DNA from: Clostridiales bacterium
Lineage (GTDB): Bacteria > Bacillota > Clostridia > Oscillospirales > Oscillospiraceae
Reading direction: 5' to 3'
Assembly (NCBI GenBank): GCA_022772585.1
Contig: JALEZN010000061.1
Coordinates: 1 to 34,936 of the forward strand
Length of the DNA stretch: 34,936 nt
The notes under the pieces are model-generated. The model made no database searches, had not been told where the DNA came from, and saw only the letters and a list, made by a program, of their open reading frames with translations. Shown in pieces: positions 16,055-25,049 of the stretch. A program made the position numbers and the translations under genes. Each line of letters opens with the position of its first letter. Within the stretch, counting starts at the first letter, position 1.

Positions 16055-19000
16055 TTACACGTTGATCTGGGACACGCCGTTTTCGGTCACAAGATAGATG
16101 ACACCAGCGGCCTCATCCTGCACCAGCAGGAGCGCACGGCCCTGGGCCAGATCCTTGGCAGAGTAATGAGCCACGATGCTGCCGTCAGCCGCATCCACGC
16201 AGTCCAGTCCGCCGGCCTCATAGGCCAGCCACAGCTGGGTGCGGTCAGAGGAGATGCAGGAAGCGGCCACATTCCGCAGCGAGGGGAACAGGGAGGGATG
16301 CACGGTGAAATCCTTGTTGACGAAGGTCTGGGTATTGGCCAGGTCCAGAGCGGTGACAGCCGCGTCGTTATCGGTACCGTAGGAGGGATCGGCGAGGAAG
16401 TTCACATACTGCTTCACGGTCCCCTGAATACCGTCATTGGAGAACATAGTCTTGACCTGGGCATGGGTGTAGGTCGTTATCTCACCCGCTTCGGCGGGCA
16501 CAGTCTCCGCGATAATGCCGCTGTTGATGCCCAGCCAGTAGCCGGTGGTGTACGGAGTCGGGTCGTACATATAGATCGAGTTTGCGTAGTTGGTGGTGTA
16601 CTTGCCCTTATTGAAGTTACTCCGGACATCCTCGTAGTCCTTGTCATCCACACCCAGGATGCAGGTGTTGAACTTGGAGGGACGGCGCTCGTCGAAGGGG
16701 AACAGATTGGTGGAACCCATGGTGTCGTGGTCATACCAGTCCATGATCTCATACCACAGGGTGTCCTTACGGTAGACGCCGTTGTAGGAGACTTCGCCGT
16801 TATACTTCATCAGGTACTGGGGGGTACGGATGAGCTGACGGACAGCGTTTTCCACATCCGCGTCAATTCCAGGCAGGTCGGGGTCGATGTTCTTCATGAG
16901 GAAGATATCAAAGGGGATTTCCTGGGACTTGAGCATACCCTCATAGACCTGCGTGTAAGCGTTCTGGATCTGGGGCCACACATCAGCTTCGTCTTTGCAC
17001 AGGACGCTGAGGGGGGTGTAGGCGCAGAAGTACATCAGCGCGTCGCCGAAGTTTCCGATGCCGTTGGCGTAATCATGGTTCTTGAGGCAGTCCTGGAAGG
17101 TCGCAAGCGCTTCCTCCAGATACGCCTTATCATCCGGGTCGATCGGGGTCACGCCGTCGTCATACATGTCGTGAGCGGTGTAGGACTTCATGGCGGCTTC
17201 CTTGGGGATGGCGCCGTTCTCATCCGCTTCGATGGCGTCCAGCGTAAACTGGATGTCGTCGATCCAATACTGGGTCATCAGTTCGGCGCGCTTGTTGAAC
17301 TGCTGCATCAGCTCCAGATAGCCCACGCCGTTGATGGGATCGTTGGGGGTGATGGGGGTGAGTTCGGACATATCCCGGTCGGGCTCCAGGGGCTGCTTCA
17401 TCTTGGCATACTCAGCGGCGAACTTGTCGTAGACGCTCTTGTAGGTGGCGTAGCCGTCGGTGCCGGCGACCAGGTCCTTGGCGGTCATGTAGAGGCCGTC
17501 CATGTTGATGCCGGTAGAGGTGGTGGTGTCGTCCTTCACGTCCTCCAGCAGCTCCAGAGCGACGCGGGTAAACATGAACATCTCAGCGGAGTTCAGGACG
17601 GCGTCAGGCATGAACAGGTGGTTCTGCACACCGGGGGTCTCGGAGTCGCAGTCCCAGTTGAAGTAGTCGCGGTTCCACTTGCCCCAGGTGGTCTGGTGGC
17701 CGCAGGGATCCATCAGCACATAGCCGTTGTCGATGATGTGGTTGAGGGTAGAGGCAGCGGCGTCGCGCATGAGCTCCAGCATAAGCTCGTCCTCGGCCCG
17801 GCGCTCAGCGCTGGTGTTGGGATCGGCCAGCTCGGGCTTGATGACGTAGTTGTACAGGGTGAAGTAGGCGCCGAACATACCGACGGGCTCCTCGGAGGAG
17901 GTATCCGTATAGTAGGTGAGGTTCGTCATATCCTCCGCACCGTCATAGCCGGGGCGGGTGGGCTGGTTGGGATCGGGCTCGCTGAACTTGGCGACCAGCT
18001 CGGGGTACTTGTCGGAAACATCCTCCTGCACCGTGTAGGAATAGGCCCAGTCGTAATCACGTTCGGGCTGGAGCACAGGCTCGCCGGTCACCGGATCGTC
18101 CTTGTAAACAGGGGTCTTCGCTCCAACGTAGGGCATATAGACCTTGACATTCTTACGGGCCTCGGCGATGACCGGGTCACCCTTGTCGGACCAACCGCCA
18201 TTCTCCGGCTTGACGTAGGCTTCGCCCAGAAGTATATAGCCCGGAGACGGCATGGTTATGAAATTACCGTCCCCATCCAGTTCCGGCGTGGACGGAGTCC
18301 CCAGATCCGCATTATAGGTCATCTTCACACCGGCGTTAGGCGCTTCGGCTGCCTCAGCGCCCATGGCAAAGTTGGGAAGACCATCGCCAAAGTACAGGTC
18401 GGTGGGAAAGTACTTCACTTCCGCGCCGTTTCTGACATTGCGCATATTTCCCGTCTTTTGGACGATATAGCGGTCGCCTGCCTGAATTTTCGTCGTGTCC
18501 GTATTACCAGAGTCCTTGAAGAGCTGGTAGGTGATCTTGCCGTTCACGCCGCCGCCGGGCTCGTCGGTGAACTTGTAGTTACGCATGACAAAGCCGTCGC
18601 CGGTGCCGTGCAGCTTGGAGAGGACCATACAGTTCATGGCGCCCTTTACGACACGGTCACGGGCCAGCTCAGCCTCGTACTGGTCGGCGGGGTTGTCGGA
18701 ATTGCGCAGGGCGGCGTACTCATTGCCGAAGCCCACCAGAGCCAGGGACGTCCAGTAGGAGTCGTTGTTGTCGCCGTACTTGGAGAGCTGCTGGAACTTG
18801 CGGATCGTGCCGTCGGGCTCCACGATGCTCTGCCACTCGCTGGTATTGGGGTCCAGGGCCGTGTCAACGGCAGGTGCGCCGTCGCTGTCATCGTTGCCAT
18901 TGTCGTAAGGCTTCACATTGGCGTCGATGATGGTGCCGCGGAAGGTGTTCAGCTTGTCGTTGATCTGACCGTCCACGTCGGCCTTCTGGCGCAGGGTGCG

Positions 19001-19534
19001 CTCCACCATACGGATGTGGACCACGCCCTCGCTGTTCTCCACCCAGATACCGTGTTCGCCGTCGCTGCGCAGACCGGTAACAACGCTCTTCTCAGGACTG
19101 TTGCCGTCATAGATGTAGCGGGGGCCAAAGAAATACTGGAAGATATCACGGGTATCAGCCTCGCTGAAGTCCACGCGGACAACACCCTTTCCGCCCACGG
19201 CGACCCAGTAGACGCCATCCGCATCCTTCAGCGCGATGGTGACGTCAGAACCAATGTCGCCGAACTGAGCTTTGACATCCTCAGACAGCCCCAGGAAGGG
19301 AAGCAGTGCCAGATCACCGCCGTAGGTGCTCGCATCACGGACCCAACCGTCGGTGGGAATACGGCTGTCACCCTTGGCGAAGTAGTTCATCTCCTTGGTC
19401 AGATAGGTGCCCAGCTGAATGGCGGAGGACGTGCCGGCGGGAACCGCGGCGGCGCTGGCCGCCTGTGCCGCGCTGGAAAAGACCATTGTCGCAGACAGCG
19501 CTAGGGCAAGCAGTCTTTTATGATTACGATACAT
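16055..19534 (-). CDS. Giant secreted protein: propeller blades and helical toroid, paralogue
   Basis: A 1159-residue exported protein, homologous over most of its length to the N-terminal 830 residues of the next gene. Signal peptide at about 1-26 (LALALSATMVFSSAAQA). Two propeller blades at about 95-180 (VYWVAVGGKGVVRVD; HGIWVENSEGVVHIRM) are followed by a long helical domain containing TDTSSEE, GHQTTWGKWNRDYFN and GYWLGINSG, matching the paralogue. Unlike the paralogue it ends with two further blade-like units (about 1085-1159: LWLAYEAGGLD, IYLVTENGVSQINV). The ATG at 19534 has GGGAGG 10 bases upstream; a GTG at 19555 lies before that site and is unlikely. It begins 17 bases after the SLH gene. 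No catalytic motif is recognised. Confidence 0.8.
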   Translation of the reverse strand: MYRNHKRLLALALSATMVFSSAAQAASAAAVPAGTSSAIQLGTYLTKEMNYFAKGDSRIPTDGWVRDASTYGGDLALLPFLGLSEDVKAQFGDIGSDVTIALKDADGVYWVAVGGKGVVRVDFSEADTRDIFQYFFGPRYIYDGNSPEKSVVTGLRSDGEHGIWVENSEGVVHIRMVERTLRQKADVDGQINDKLNTFRGTIIDANVKPYDNGNDDSDGAPAVDTALDPNTSEWQSIVEPDGTIRKFQQLSKYGDNNDSYWTSLALVGFGNEYAALRNSDNPADQYEAELARDRVVKGAMNCMVLSKLHGTGDGFVMRNYKFTDEPGGGVNGKITYQLFKDSGNTDTTKIQAGDRYIVQKTGNMRNVRNGAEVKYFPTDLYFGDGLPNFAMGAEAAEAPNAGVKMTYNADLGTPSTPELDGDGNFITMPSPGYILLGEAYVKPENGGWSDKGDPVIAEARKNVKVYMPYVGAKTPVYKDDPVTGEPVLQPERDYDWAYSYTVQEDVSDKYPELVAKFSEPDPNQPTRPGYDGAEDMTNLTYYTDTSSEEPVGMFGAYFTLYNYVIKPELADPNTSAERRAEDELMLELMRDAAASTLNHIIDNGYVLMDPCGHQTTWGKWNRDYFNWDCDSETPGVQNHLFMPDAVLNSAEMFMFTRVALELLEDVKDDTTTSTGINMDGLYMTAKDLVAGTDGYATYKSVYDKFAAEYAKMKQPLEPDRDMSELTPITPNDPINGVGYLELMQQFNKRAELMTQYWIDDIQFTLDAIEADENGAIPKEAAMKSYTAHDMYDDGVTPIDPDDKAYLEEALATFQDCLKNHDYANGIGNFGDALMYFCAYTPLSVLCKDEADVWPQIQNAYTQVYEGMLKSQEIPFDIFLMKNIDPDLPGIDADVENAVRQLIRTPQYLMKYNGEVSYNGVYRKDTLWYEIMDWYDHDTMGSTNLFPFDERRPSKFNTCILGVDDKDYEDVRSNFNKGKYTTNYANSIYMYDPTPYTTGYWLGINSGIIAETVPAEAGEITTYTHAQVKTMFSNDGIQGTVKQYVNFLADPSYGTDNDAAVTALDLANTQTFVNKDFTVHPSLFPSLRNVAASCISSDRTQLWLAYEAGGLDCVDAADGSIVAHYSAKDLAQGRALLLVQDEAAGVIYLVTENGVSQINV

Positions 19535-19551
19535 CTTCAATGTTCCTCCCT

Positions 19552-20883
19552 TCACTTCACATCAGTAATGTGACATACAGCGCTGGCCGACTCATCCGCG
19601 GGATCGCCGCAAATGACCCACGCGCCGAGGCCACCGTCGCTGAACAGCATGTTCACACGATCATAGGGCAGGATATCCGTGTCACCGGAGATGGTGTTCA
19701 CGGTCCGGCCGTCCTGAGAGAGGATCAGGATGCCGTTGTCAGTGCCCAGCCAGAGGTTGCGGTCGGCGTCAAAAATGGAGGTGTTAAAGCCGTCGCCCAC
19801 AGGGATCACATTGGGAACGACTTTGAAATTCACACCCAAATATTCGCCGCGGGTGTAGCGGATATACTGCTTTACATCCTCAGGCACCGCAGAACTCGCA
19901 AGGGCCTCTTCGATGGTGTACTGCTTCTTGGAGGGCTGTGGCGGGTTGACACTACCGCCACCGCCGCCGCTGCCGCCGGTGCCGGTGCCGGGATCGGACG
20001 TGATGACCTCAGTATCCAGTCCATCCAGCTTCACGATGCCGCCGGCGATGGTGGCGCCGTTTTTCAGAATGATCACGCTGCCGGAACGGATGACCAGCCG
20101 GCCGCCGATGGTCACGCCGTCCAGAATGATCTGAGTATTGCCTACGCCCTCAGTGATGTACAGATCGCCGGTGACCTTGGTCCCCTGGACCACGGCGTTG
20201 GGAGCGGTCACGGCCAGGCTGGCGGCCTGGCTGAGGGTCACGGACGCAGTCCGGCCATACGCGGCGATGGCCTTATACATGATGGTGGCGAACTCAGCAC
20301 GGGTAATGGAGGCCCTGGGGCTCAGCTTGCCCTGGTTGCCTACCACAAGACCGGCCTCCACAACAGCAGCGGCCGCGGGACGGGCCCAGACAGAGACCTG
20401 GTCGCCGTCGGTAAAGGAATTCAGAGCGGTCTCTTTCCCGTCGTCCAGCATCAGCAGCCGGGCAAACACGGAGAAGACCTCTTCACGGCTCACATTGGCC
20501 TCGGGACGGAAATTGCCGGCGTTGTCGCCTACCAGGACATTCATGGACACAGCCTTTTTCACAAAGGCATAGTACCAGGCGTCCTTGGACACGTCGGTCA
20601 GATGAGAAATATCGGCCTCCTTGGCAGCACCGAAAGCATTCACGACGATAGTGGCCAGTTGGGCTCTGGTCAGAAGATCGTCAGGAAAGAGCTTTCCATC
20701 GTAGCCATTGAGCAGGCCGTTTTCAACCGCATGGGTCAGAGCCGGCTCGGCCCAGTGGCCTTTCAGGTCGGAGAAACCGAGTGCCTGTGTGCCCTGCCCG
20801 GTCTGAGTGGGCTGGGCCGCGAAGGCCGTACCCAGGCCGCACAGCATGGTCACACATAGCAACATTGCGATCAGTCGTTTCAT
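19552..20883 (-). CDS. SLH-domain surface protein with C-terminal propeller blades
   Basis: A 443-residue exported protein, first gene of the three-gene operon. Signal peptide at 1-22 (GLGTAFA). Three SLH repeats at about 36-82, 94-142 and 150-205 (each with a WAxP/WYYAF/WARPA start and a TRAQ/SREE/TRAE end) bind pyruvylated secondary cell-wall polymer, so this is the cell-wall anchor. A beta-helix-like stretch (about 220-285, repeats such as GDLYI, GGRLVI, GGIV) is followed by a Gly/Pro linker, then two propeller blades (about 345-440: LWLGTDNGILIL, GAWVICGDP). The same blade type begins both following proteins. The start at 20883 has AAGGGGG about 12 bases upstream. The promoter was not identified with confidence. 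Confidence 0.87.
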   Translation of the reverse strand: MKRLIAMLLCVTMLCGLGTAFAAQPTQTGQGTQALGFSDLKGHWAEPALTHAVENGLLNGYDGKLFPDDLLTRAQLATIVVNAFGAAKEADISHLTDVSKDAWYYAFVKKAVSMNVLVGDNAGNFRPEANVSREEVFSVFARLLMLDDGKETALNSFTDGDQVSVWARPAAAAVVEAGLVVGNQGKLSPRASITRAEFATIMYKAIAAYGRTASVTLSQAASLAVTAPNAVVQGTKVTGDLYITEGVGNTQIILDGVTIGGRLVIRSGSVIILKNGATIAGGIVKLDGLDTEVITSDPGTGTGGSGGGGGSVNPPQPSKKQYTIEEALASSAVPEDVKQYIRYTRGEYLGVNFKVVPNVIPVGDGFNTSIFDADRNLWLGTDNGILILSQDGRTVNTISGDTDILPYDRVNMLFSDGGLGAWVICGDPADESASAVCHITDVK

Positions 20884-20998
20884 TGTACGATGCGTCCCCC
20901 TTCAAAATAGTTTGTGTGTTCATGGATGTAGTGCATATCCACTAAATTTAATCTGCCACAAAAGGGGTAAAATGTCCACTTCGGATAAAACTTTCTTT

Positions 20999-21118
20999 TT
21001 GCCATATCATTGATGAAAGAAGAAACTTTTTCCTGGCTTGTAGCAATGTTCTGATGAGACAGGGAACAGTTCACGCAGGATTTGCAAAAAAACACATATT
21101 GCTATATCGATGTGGAAT
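20999..21118. promoter_or_regulatory. Dyad motifs, copies B and C, 100 bases apart
   Basis: 20999-21018 shares TTGCCATATC with copy A at 11076. 21099-21118 matches copy A at 16 of 20 bases. All three are TT-x-C-Y-ATA-N4-T-N-T/A-G-G-like imperfect dyads in AT-rich intergenic DNA. They may be sites for a regulator of the surface operon; this is inference. Confidence 0.3.
21082..21110 (+). promoter_or_regulatory. Candidate promoter of the PRD regulator and PTS locus
   Basis: TTGCAA (21082-21087), 17-base spacer, TATCGA (21105-21110). Moderate match; the leader would be about 115 bases. Other weak boxes around 21150-21175 cannot be excluded. Confidence 0.35.
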
Positions 21119-21229
21119 AAAAATGAATTATTGGGGCGTAGAATTTTTGTGCAAAACTGTATATAGTGAAAAATGCAAAAGAAAAAATTTGCGTATACCT
21201 CACAATGGTCGGCAGGAATGGAGCTTAAG

Positions 21230-23230
21230 ATGTCAGAACGAATGACAGCGCGTTTATTTGAAATGATCTCCCAACTGCTTGAAGAGTCTGACTTCATCAC
21301 GCTGCAGACCCTGGCGGACAAAATGGGGGTTTCCAAACGAACGGTCCAGCATGACATTGAGCGGCTGGAGATGTGGGTGGAACAAAACGGTCTGACGGAA
21401 CAGGTAACGGTGTGCAAAAAGCCGGGAAACGGCATCCGGCTGGAGCTGCACGGAATTTCCGCGCAGGAGCTCTCGCCGCTGCTGGAGGATCAATGCAGCA
21501 GCAAAGGGCTCAACAATAACTACCAGCGCCGCCTTGAGATCGCAAAATTCCTGCTGTTTTCCCATGATGATCTGACCATACAATTTCTGGCTGACCATTT
21601 TTATATCAGCAAAAGCATTGTCCAAAAAGATATCACATGGGTGGATAAATGGCTGCTGCAATATGGCCTGTGCATTACCAAGCGGCAGAACCGCGGCATT
21701 ACGGTCGTAGGCAGCGAGCAGAAGCGGCGTGTCGCTATGGCGGGGCTCATTGAGCTGCTCCGGACGGTTGACCAGGAAAAGGACGGTCAGGACCAGATCA
21801 CAGTCAGTGACACCGTGGATATCATTCGTCTGGACCTGGAGCGCTTTTACAGCGGAATGAACAGCAACCCCAAGGCGGATGTGGGAAAGATCGCGGAGAT
21901 CATCCATAACGCGGAGCACAAGTTTGGCTTTTATTTGATGGACAGCTACTACACCGGATTGCTGGTCCATCTCTCCATTTCAGTGGAACGCCTGATCGGC
22001 GGGCGCAGCGTAACGGAAAATGAGGGCAACCTGGAAGGAATCCTGAACTCCGGAGAAGGCGAGATCGCCCGCTATATTGCCGCGGAGATGGAGAAGGCCT
22101 TCCATATCAAAATGCCGGAAAACGAGTGTATCTATATCTGCATTCACATTATGGGCGCCGAGCTGCCCGATCCCGCTGCATGCCAGAGCCAGCTGCACTC
22201 CAGCCGGATCAGCGATTTTACAACGCACCTGGTATCCTTTGTCCAGAGCATGACGGGGATCCAGTTCATGCAGGATAATGTCCTGCTCAACGCCTTGGCC
22301 ACTCATATCAAAGTGTCCGCCTACCGGCTGCGCAGCGGCCTGCGGCGCCAGGGGCAGCACCTGCCTTATGTTACCCCGGAGCATGCCGGACTGTACCATG
22401 CGGTATGGGCCTCCAGCTATTATTACAAGAGATTTTTCTCTGTGGAACCCAACACGGAAGAGCTGCTGTCCATTTACCTGCATTTTGTGCAGTCCATGCG
22501 GCGCAGGATGCGGCGCTGTAAAGCCATCTATCTGTACCAGAGCGATGTGATCCGTGCAGAGGAGGTGTTTGGCCGGCTGAAAGCCCTGTCTGACGCGGTG
22601 GAGATCCTTGACGTGCGCAGCTGGAGCCAGCAGAATGCCGATGATCTGAGCCAATACGATATGGTGATCACAACGGCCCCACAGGTCACTGCAGATGTGC
22701 CCGTCATTACCATCAGCGGAGCGGTGACTGACGCTGAACTTGCGGCCATCCGTGAACAGGCCAGAAAGATCCGGCTCCGGATCTTCAGGACTGATACCGC
22801 GGCGCAGAGCGAAAATGCCAATATTGTCTGGATCCCCCTGGCCCATAAGAATATCGAGAACGTATTCGAGGCGCTGTTTGACCTTCTGACACGGCACGGT
22901 TTCAGCAGCACGGCCCTGTCGAGGGAGAGCCTGGAGATGGAACGTGACGGCCGGATCCTGTTTCTCAACAGCACGGCGCTGATCCCAATTTATCTGCCGG
23001 ATCTCAATCAGTTCTGCGCGTATGGATTTACACTGCCGTCCCCCATTTCGGTGGGAACGGGCACGGCGTCAAGGATCATCTATTTGCTCCTGGACGAACC
23101 GGATGGAAAAGGTGAGTTTCAGAAAAATGACCAGTATCCGGCATTCATCCACGGGATCATCAAGTGCGTGGAAGGGAAAAAATGGCCCGATACCGTACAA
23201 AAAGTGAAAGAAGATGAAGGCGGCTTATGA
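21230..23230 (+). CDS. PRD-containing transcriptional activator (LicR/ManR type)
   Basis: A 666-residue PTS-controlled regulator. Two helix-turn-helix regions (about 1-60, ADKMGVSKRTVQHDIERL; about 100-148, ADHFYISKSIVQKDI) are followed by two PRD domains (about 175-285 and 295-395), which HPr and EII proteins phosphorylate on histidines. An EIIB-like domain (about 405-490) has Gln-Ser where the active Cys would be. The EIIA-like C-terminus (500-665) has no recognisable active histidine, so these two parts are probably sensory only. AGGAGC-like GGAG stands 6 bases before the ATG at 21230; an earlier ATG at 21218 and a longer frame from 21173 lack a site. Its stop overlaps the Enzyme I start (ATGA), so it is cotranscribed with, and likely activates, the PTS genes. 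Confidence 0.87.
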   Translation: MSERMTARLFEMISQLLEESDFITLQTLADKMGVSKRTVQHDIERLEMWVEQNGLTEQVTVCKKPGNGIRLELHGISAQELSPLLEDQCSSKGLNNNYQRRLEIAKFLLFSHDDLTIQFLADHFYISKSIVQKDITWVDKWLLQYGLCITKRQNRGITVVGSEQKRRVAMAGLIELLRTVDQEKDGQDQITVSDTVDIIRLDLERFYSGMNSNPKADVGKIAEIIHNAEHKFGFYLMDSYYTGLLVHLSISVERLIGGRSVTENEGNLEGILNSGEGEIARYIAAEMEKAFHIKMPENECIYICIHIMGAELPDPAACQSQLHSSRISDFTTHLVSFVQSMTGIQFMQDNVLLNALATHIKVSAYRLRSGLRRQGQHLPYVTPEHAGLYHAVWASSYYYKRFFSVEPNTEELLSIYLHFVQSMRRRMRRCKAIYLYQSDVIRAEEVFGRLKALSDAVEILDVRSWSQQNADDLSQYDMVITTAPQVTADVPVITISGAVTDAELAAIREQARKIRLRIFRTDTAAQSENANIVWIPLAHKNIENVFEALFDLLTRHGFSSTALSRESLEMERDGRILFLNSTALIPIYLPDLNQFCAYGFTLPSPISVGTGTASRIIYLLLDEPDGKGEFQKNDQYPAFIHGIIKCVEGKKWPDTVQKVKEDEGGL

Positions 23231-24948
23231 TCAGAGGAAAAGGAGTATCGAAAGGCGTTGCCCTGGCAAAGCAGCGTTTATTGAATTTAGAACTTACGGC
23301 TGAAAAGGAGCTTGTCGAAGATCTGGACGGAGAACTGGAGCGGTTGGCGCAGGCACGCAGATCAGCGGTGCAAAAACTGCATCAGACCATCGAACGGATG
23401 AAGCAGCAGTTCGGTTCGGACGAGCAGGAGGTATTCGAGGCTCAGGAATTACTGCTGGACAGTGACGAGCTCTGGAACACGGCAGCCGGCCGCGTGAAAG
23501 AAAACGGCTATTGTGCCCAGTGGGCATTTCATGAGGCGATCGAGGAGCAGATCCAGATGTTTTCCCAGCTGGACAGCGACTATCTCCGGGAACGGATCCT
23601 GGATCTGAAAGATATCCGCCAGAATGTGTTTCGCTGCCTGCGGCATCAGGCCGAGGGAGAGGGCGGAGAGGAAGATACGATCCTGATCGCCCGCGAGATC
23701 ATGCCCTCCCAGCTGGCAGACAGCGAGAACGGCCACATCTGCGGCCTGGCCATGGAGGAGGGCGGAAGCACGTCCCATACTGTGCTGCTGGCCAATATGA
23801 TGGGGATTCCCTGCGTCGTCGGCGCCGCAGGTCTGCTGGAGCAGGCCAGAGAGGGCGAGAATATGCTGCTGGATGGAGATTCCGGGGAAATTTATCCCGA
23901 TCCGGATGAGCAGATGAGGGAAGATTACCGGATCCGCCGTGCCCGGCTGGAGGCCGAAGCGGCCCTGAACCAGACCTATTATGGCCTTCCCAACCGATCC
24001 AGGGACGGCAGGGAAATGGACATCTGGTGCAATATCGCCGCGGTGCAGGATGCCTCCGCCGTTGTTTCCAACGACGGCGGAGGTGTGGGCCTGATGCGGT
24101 CGGAGTTCCTGTTCCTGGGACGCCAGAGCGCCCCGGACGAGGAGGAGCAGTATACCGCTTACCGCCAGACTGCGCTGGCGCTCAAGGGCAGACCGCTGGT
24201 CATCCGCACGCTGGATATCGGCGGAGATAAGCAGGTGCCCTATCTGGACTTCGGGAAAGAAGAGAACCCGTTTCTGGGGTTCCGGGCCATCCGGTACTGC
24301 CTGCAGCATGACGAGATATTCATCCCTCAGCTGCGTGCCATACTCCGGGCGGGCGCGGGGCTGGACGTCCGGATGATGTTCCCCATGGTGGCCACCATGT
24401 CTGAACTGACGCGGGCCAAAGCGGCCCTGGAACGGGCGCGGGAAGAGTTGAGACGGGAAGGGATCCCCTTCCGGGAGGACATGCCGGTGGGCATGATGGT
24501 GGAGGTCCCCTCTGCTGCCGTTATGGCGGAGACCTTTGCCCAGGAAGTGGATTTTTTCAGCATCGGGACCAATGATCTGACGCAATATGTGTTTTCCGCG
24601 GACCGTGGAAATCCCAGAGTGGCCGATCTGAACCGGGCCTATGATCCGGCGCTGCTGAAGCTGGTCTGCGAGGTGGCGCAAAAAGGCGCCCAGGCCGGCA
24701 TTCCGGTGGCCATTTGCGGACATGCCGGACAGGACGCGGCTCTGCTGCCCCTCTGGTTTGCCATGGGAATTCAGGAATTGAGCGTCAGCCCCGGAAATGT
24801 GCTGGAGCTGCGCCGCCGTCTGGCGGGATTGGAATTTTCTTCCTGTTCCGCTTTGCTGGAGCAGGTTCTTTCCATGCCGACGGCAGAAGAGGTCCTGCAG
24901 CGGCTTGAGAAATTCCAGGCAGATCAATCCGCAGTATCCAATTCATGA
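23227..24948 (+). CDS. ptsI: PTS Enzyme I (phosphoenolpyruvate-protein phosphotransferase), paralogue
   Basis: Transfers phosphate from PEP to HPr in the cytosol. The 573-residue length is normal. N-terminal HPr-binding helical domain (about 1-140), phosphohistidine domain with GGSTSH (His184), and PEP-binding barrel (about 245-540) with SIGTNDLTQY and DRGNP, and the catalytic Cys in AICGHAGQD (near residue 500). Several positions differ from housekeeping Enzyme I: GGS for GGR before the TSH, LLAN for the usual IMAR after it, and CGHAGQD for CGEMAGD. The enzyme still has every residue known to be essential, so I expect activity. It overlaps the regulator gene by 4 bases and is followed by its own HPr, so this seems to be a locus-specific relay. 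Confidence 0.92.
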   Translation: MIRGKGVSKGVALAKQRLLNLELTAEKELVEDLDGELERLAQARRSAVQKLHQTIERMKQQFGSDEQEVFEAQELLLDSDELWNTAAGRVKENGYCAQWAFHEAIEEQIQMFSQLDSDYLRERILDLKDIRQNVFRCLRHQAEGEGGEEDTILIAREIMPSQLADSENGHICGLAMEEGGSTSHTVLLANMMGIPCVVGAAGLLEQAREGENMLLDGDSGEIYPDPDEQMREDYRIRRARLEAEAALNQTYYGLPNRSRDGREMDIWCNIAAVQDASAVVSNDGGGVGLMRSEFLFLGRQSAPDEEEQYTAYRQTALALKGRPLVIRTLDIGGDKQVPYLDFGKEENPFLGFRAIRYCLQHDEIFIPQLRAILRAGAGLDVRMMFPMVATMSELTRAKAALERAREELRREGIPFREDMPVGMMVEVPSAAVMAETFAQEVDFFSIGTNDLTQYVFSADRGNPRVADLNRAYDPALLKLVCEVAQKGAQAGIPVAICGHAGQDAALLPLWFAMGIQELSVSPGNVLELRRRLAGLEFSSCSALLEQVLSMPTAEEVLQRLEKFQADQSAVSNS

Positions 24949-25049
24949 AATACGGCGCTGGCGCTTTGGGCGGCGGCAGAGCTGATTTCAACATAGCGAG
25001 TGTGTAGTGCATATTCAGCGAAAGTATTTAATGGCAAAGAGGTGAAGTT

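Larger units (their letters stand above)
20884..21229. other. Divergent intergenic region, SLH operon and PRD regulator
   Basis: About 345 AT-rich bases. Two dyad-like motifs start exactly 100 bases apart (20999 and 21099). A candidate plus-strand promoter lies at 21082-21110. On the minus strand several TTGTGG / ATATGC-like pairs exist, but none is good enough to name as the SLH operon promoter. No gene is seen. Confidence 0.5.

Noticed and set aside
11568..16097. A 1509-codon open frame on the plus strand opposite the 1569-residue protein
   Set aside because: It is the mirror of a GC-rich coding strand: Val/Gly/His-rich, low-complexity product, no ribosome site, and the minus-strand frame has a signal peptide and clear domains.
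16166..19504. An 1112-codon open frame opposite the 1159-residue protein
   Set aside because: Same antisense shadow pattern; the minus-strand gene has a signal peptide, operon spacing and a homologue next to it.
20927..25014. Shared 12-mer TGTAGTGCATAT at 20927 and 25003, before the SLH operon and before HPr
   Set aside because: Exact 12-mers recur by chance in a window this size, and flanking bases differ.
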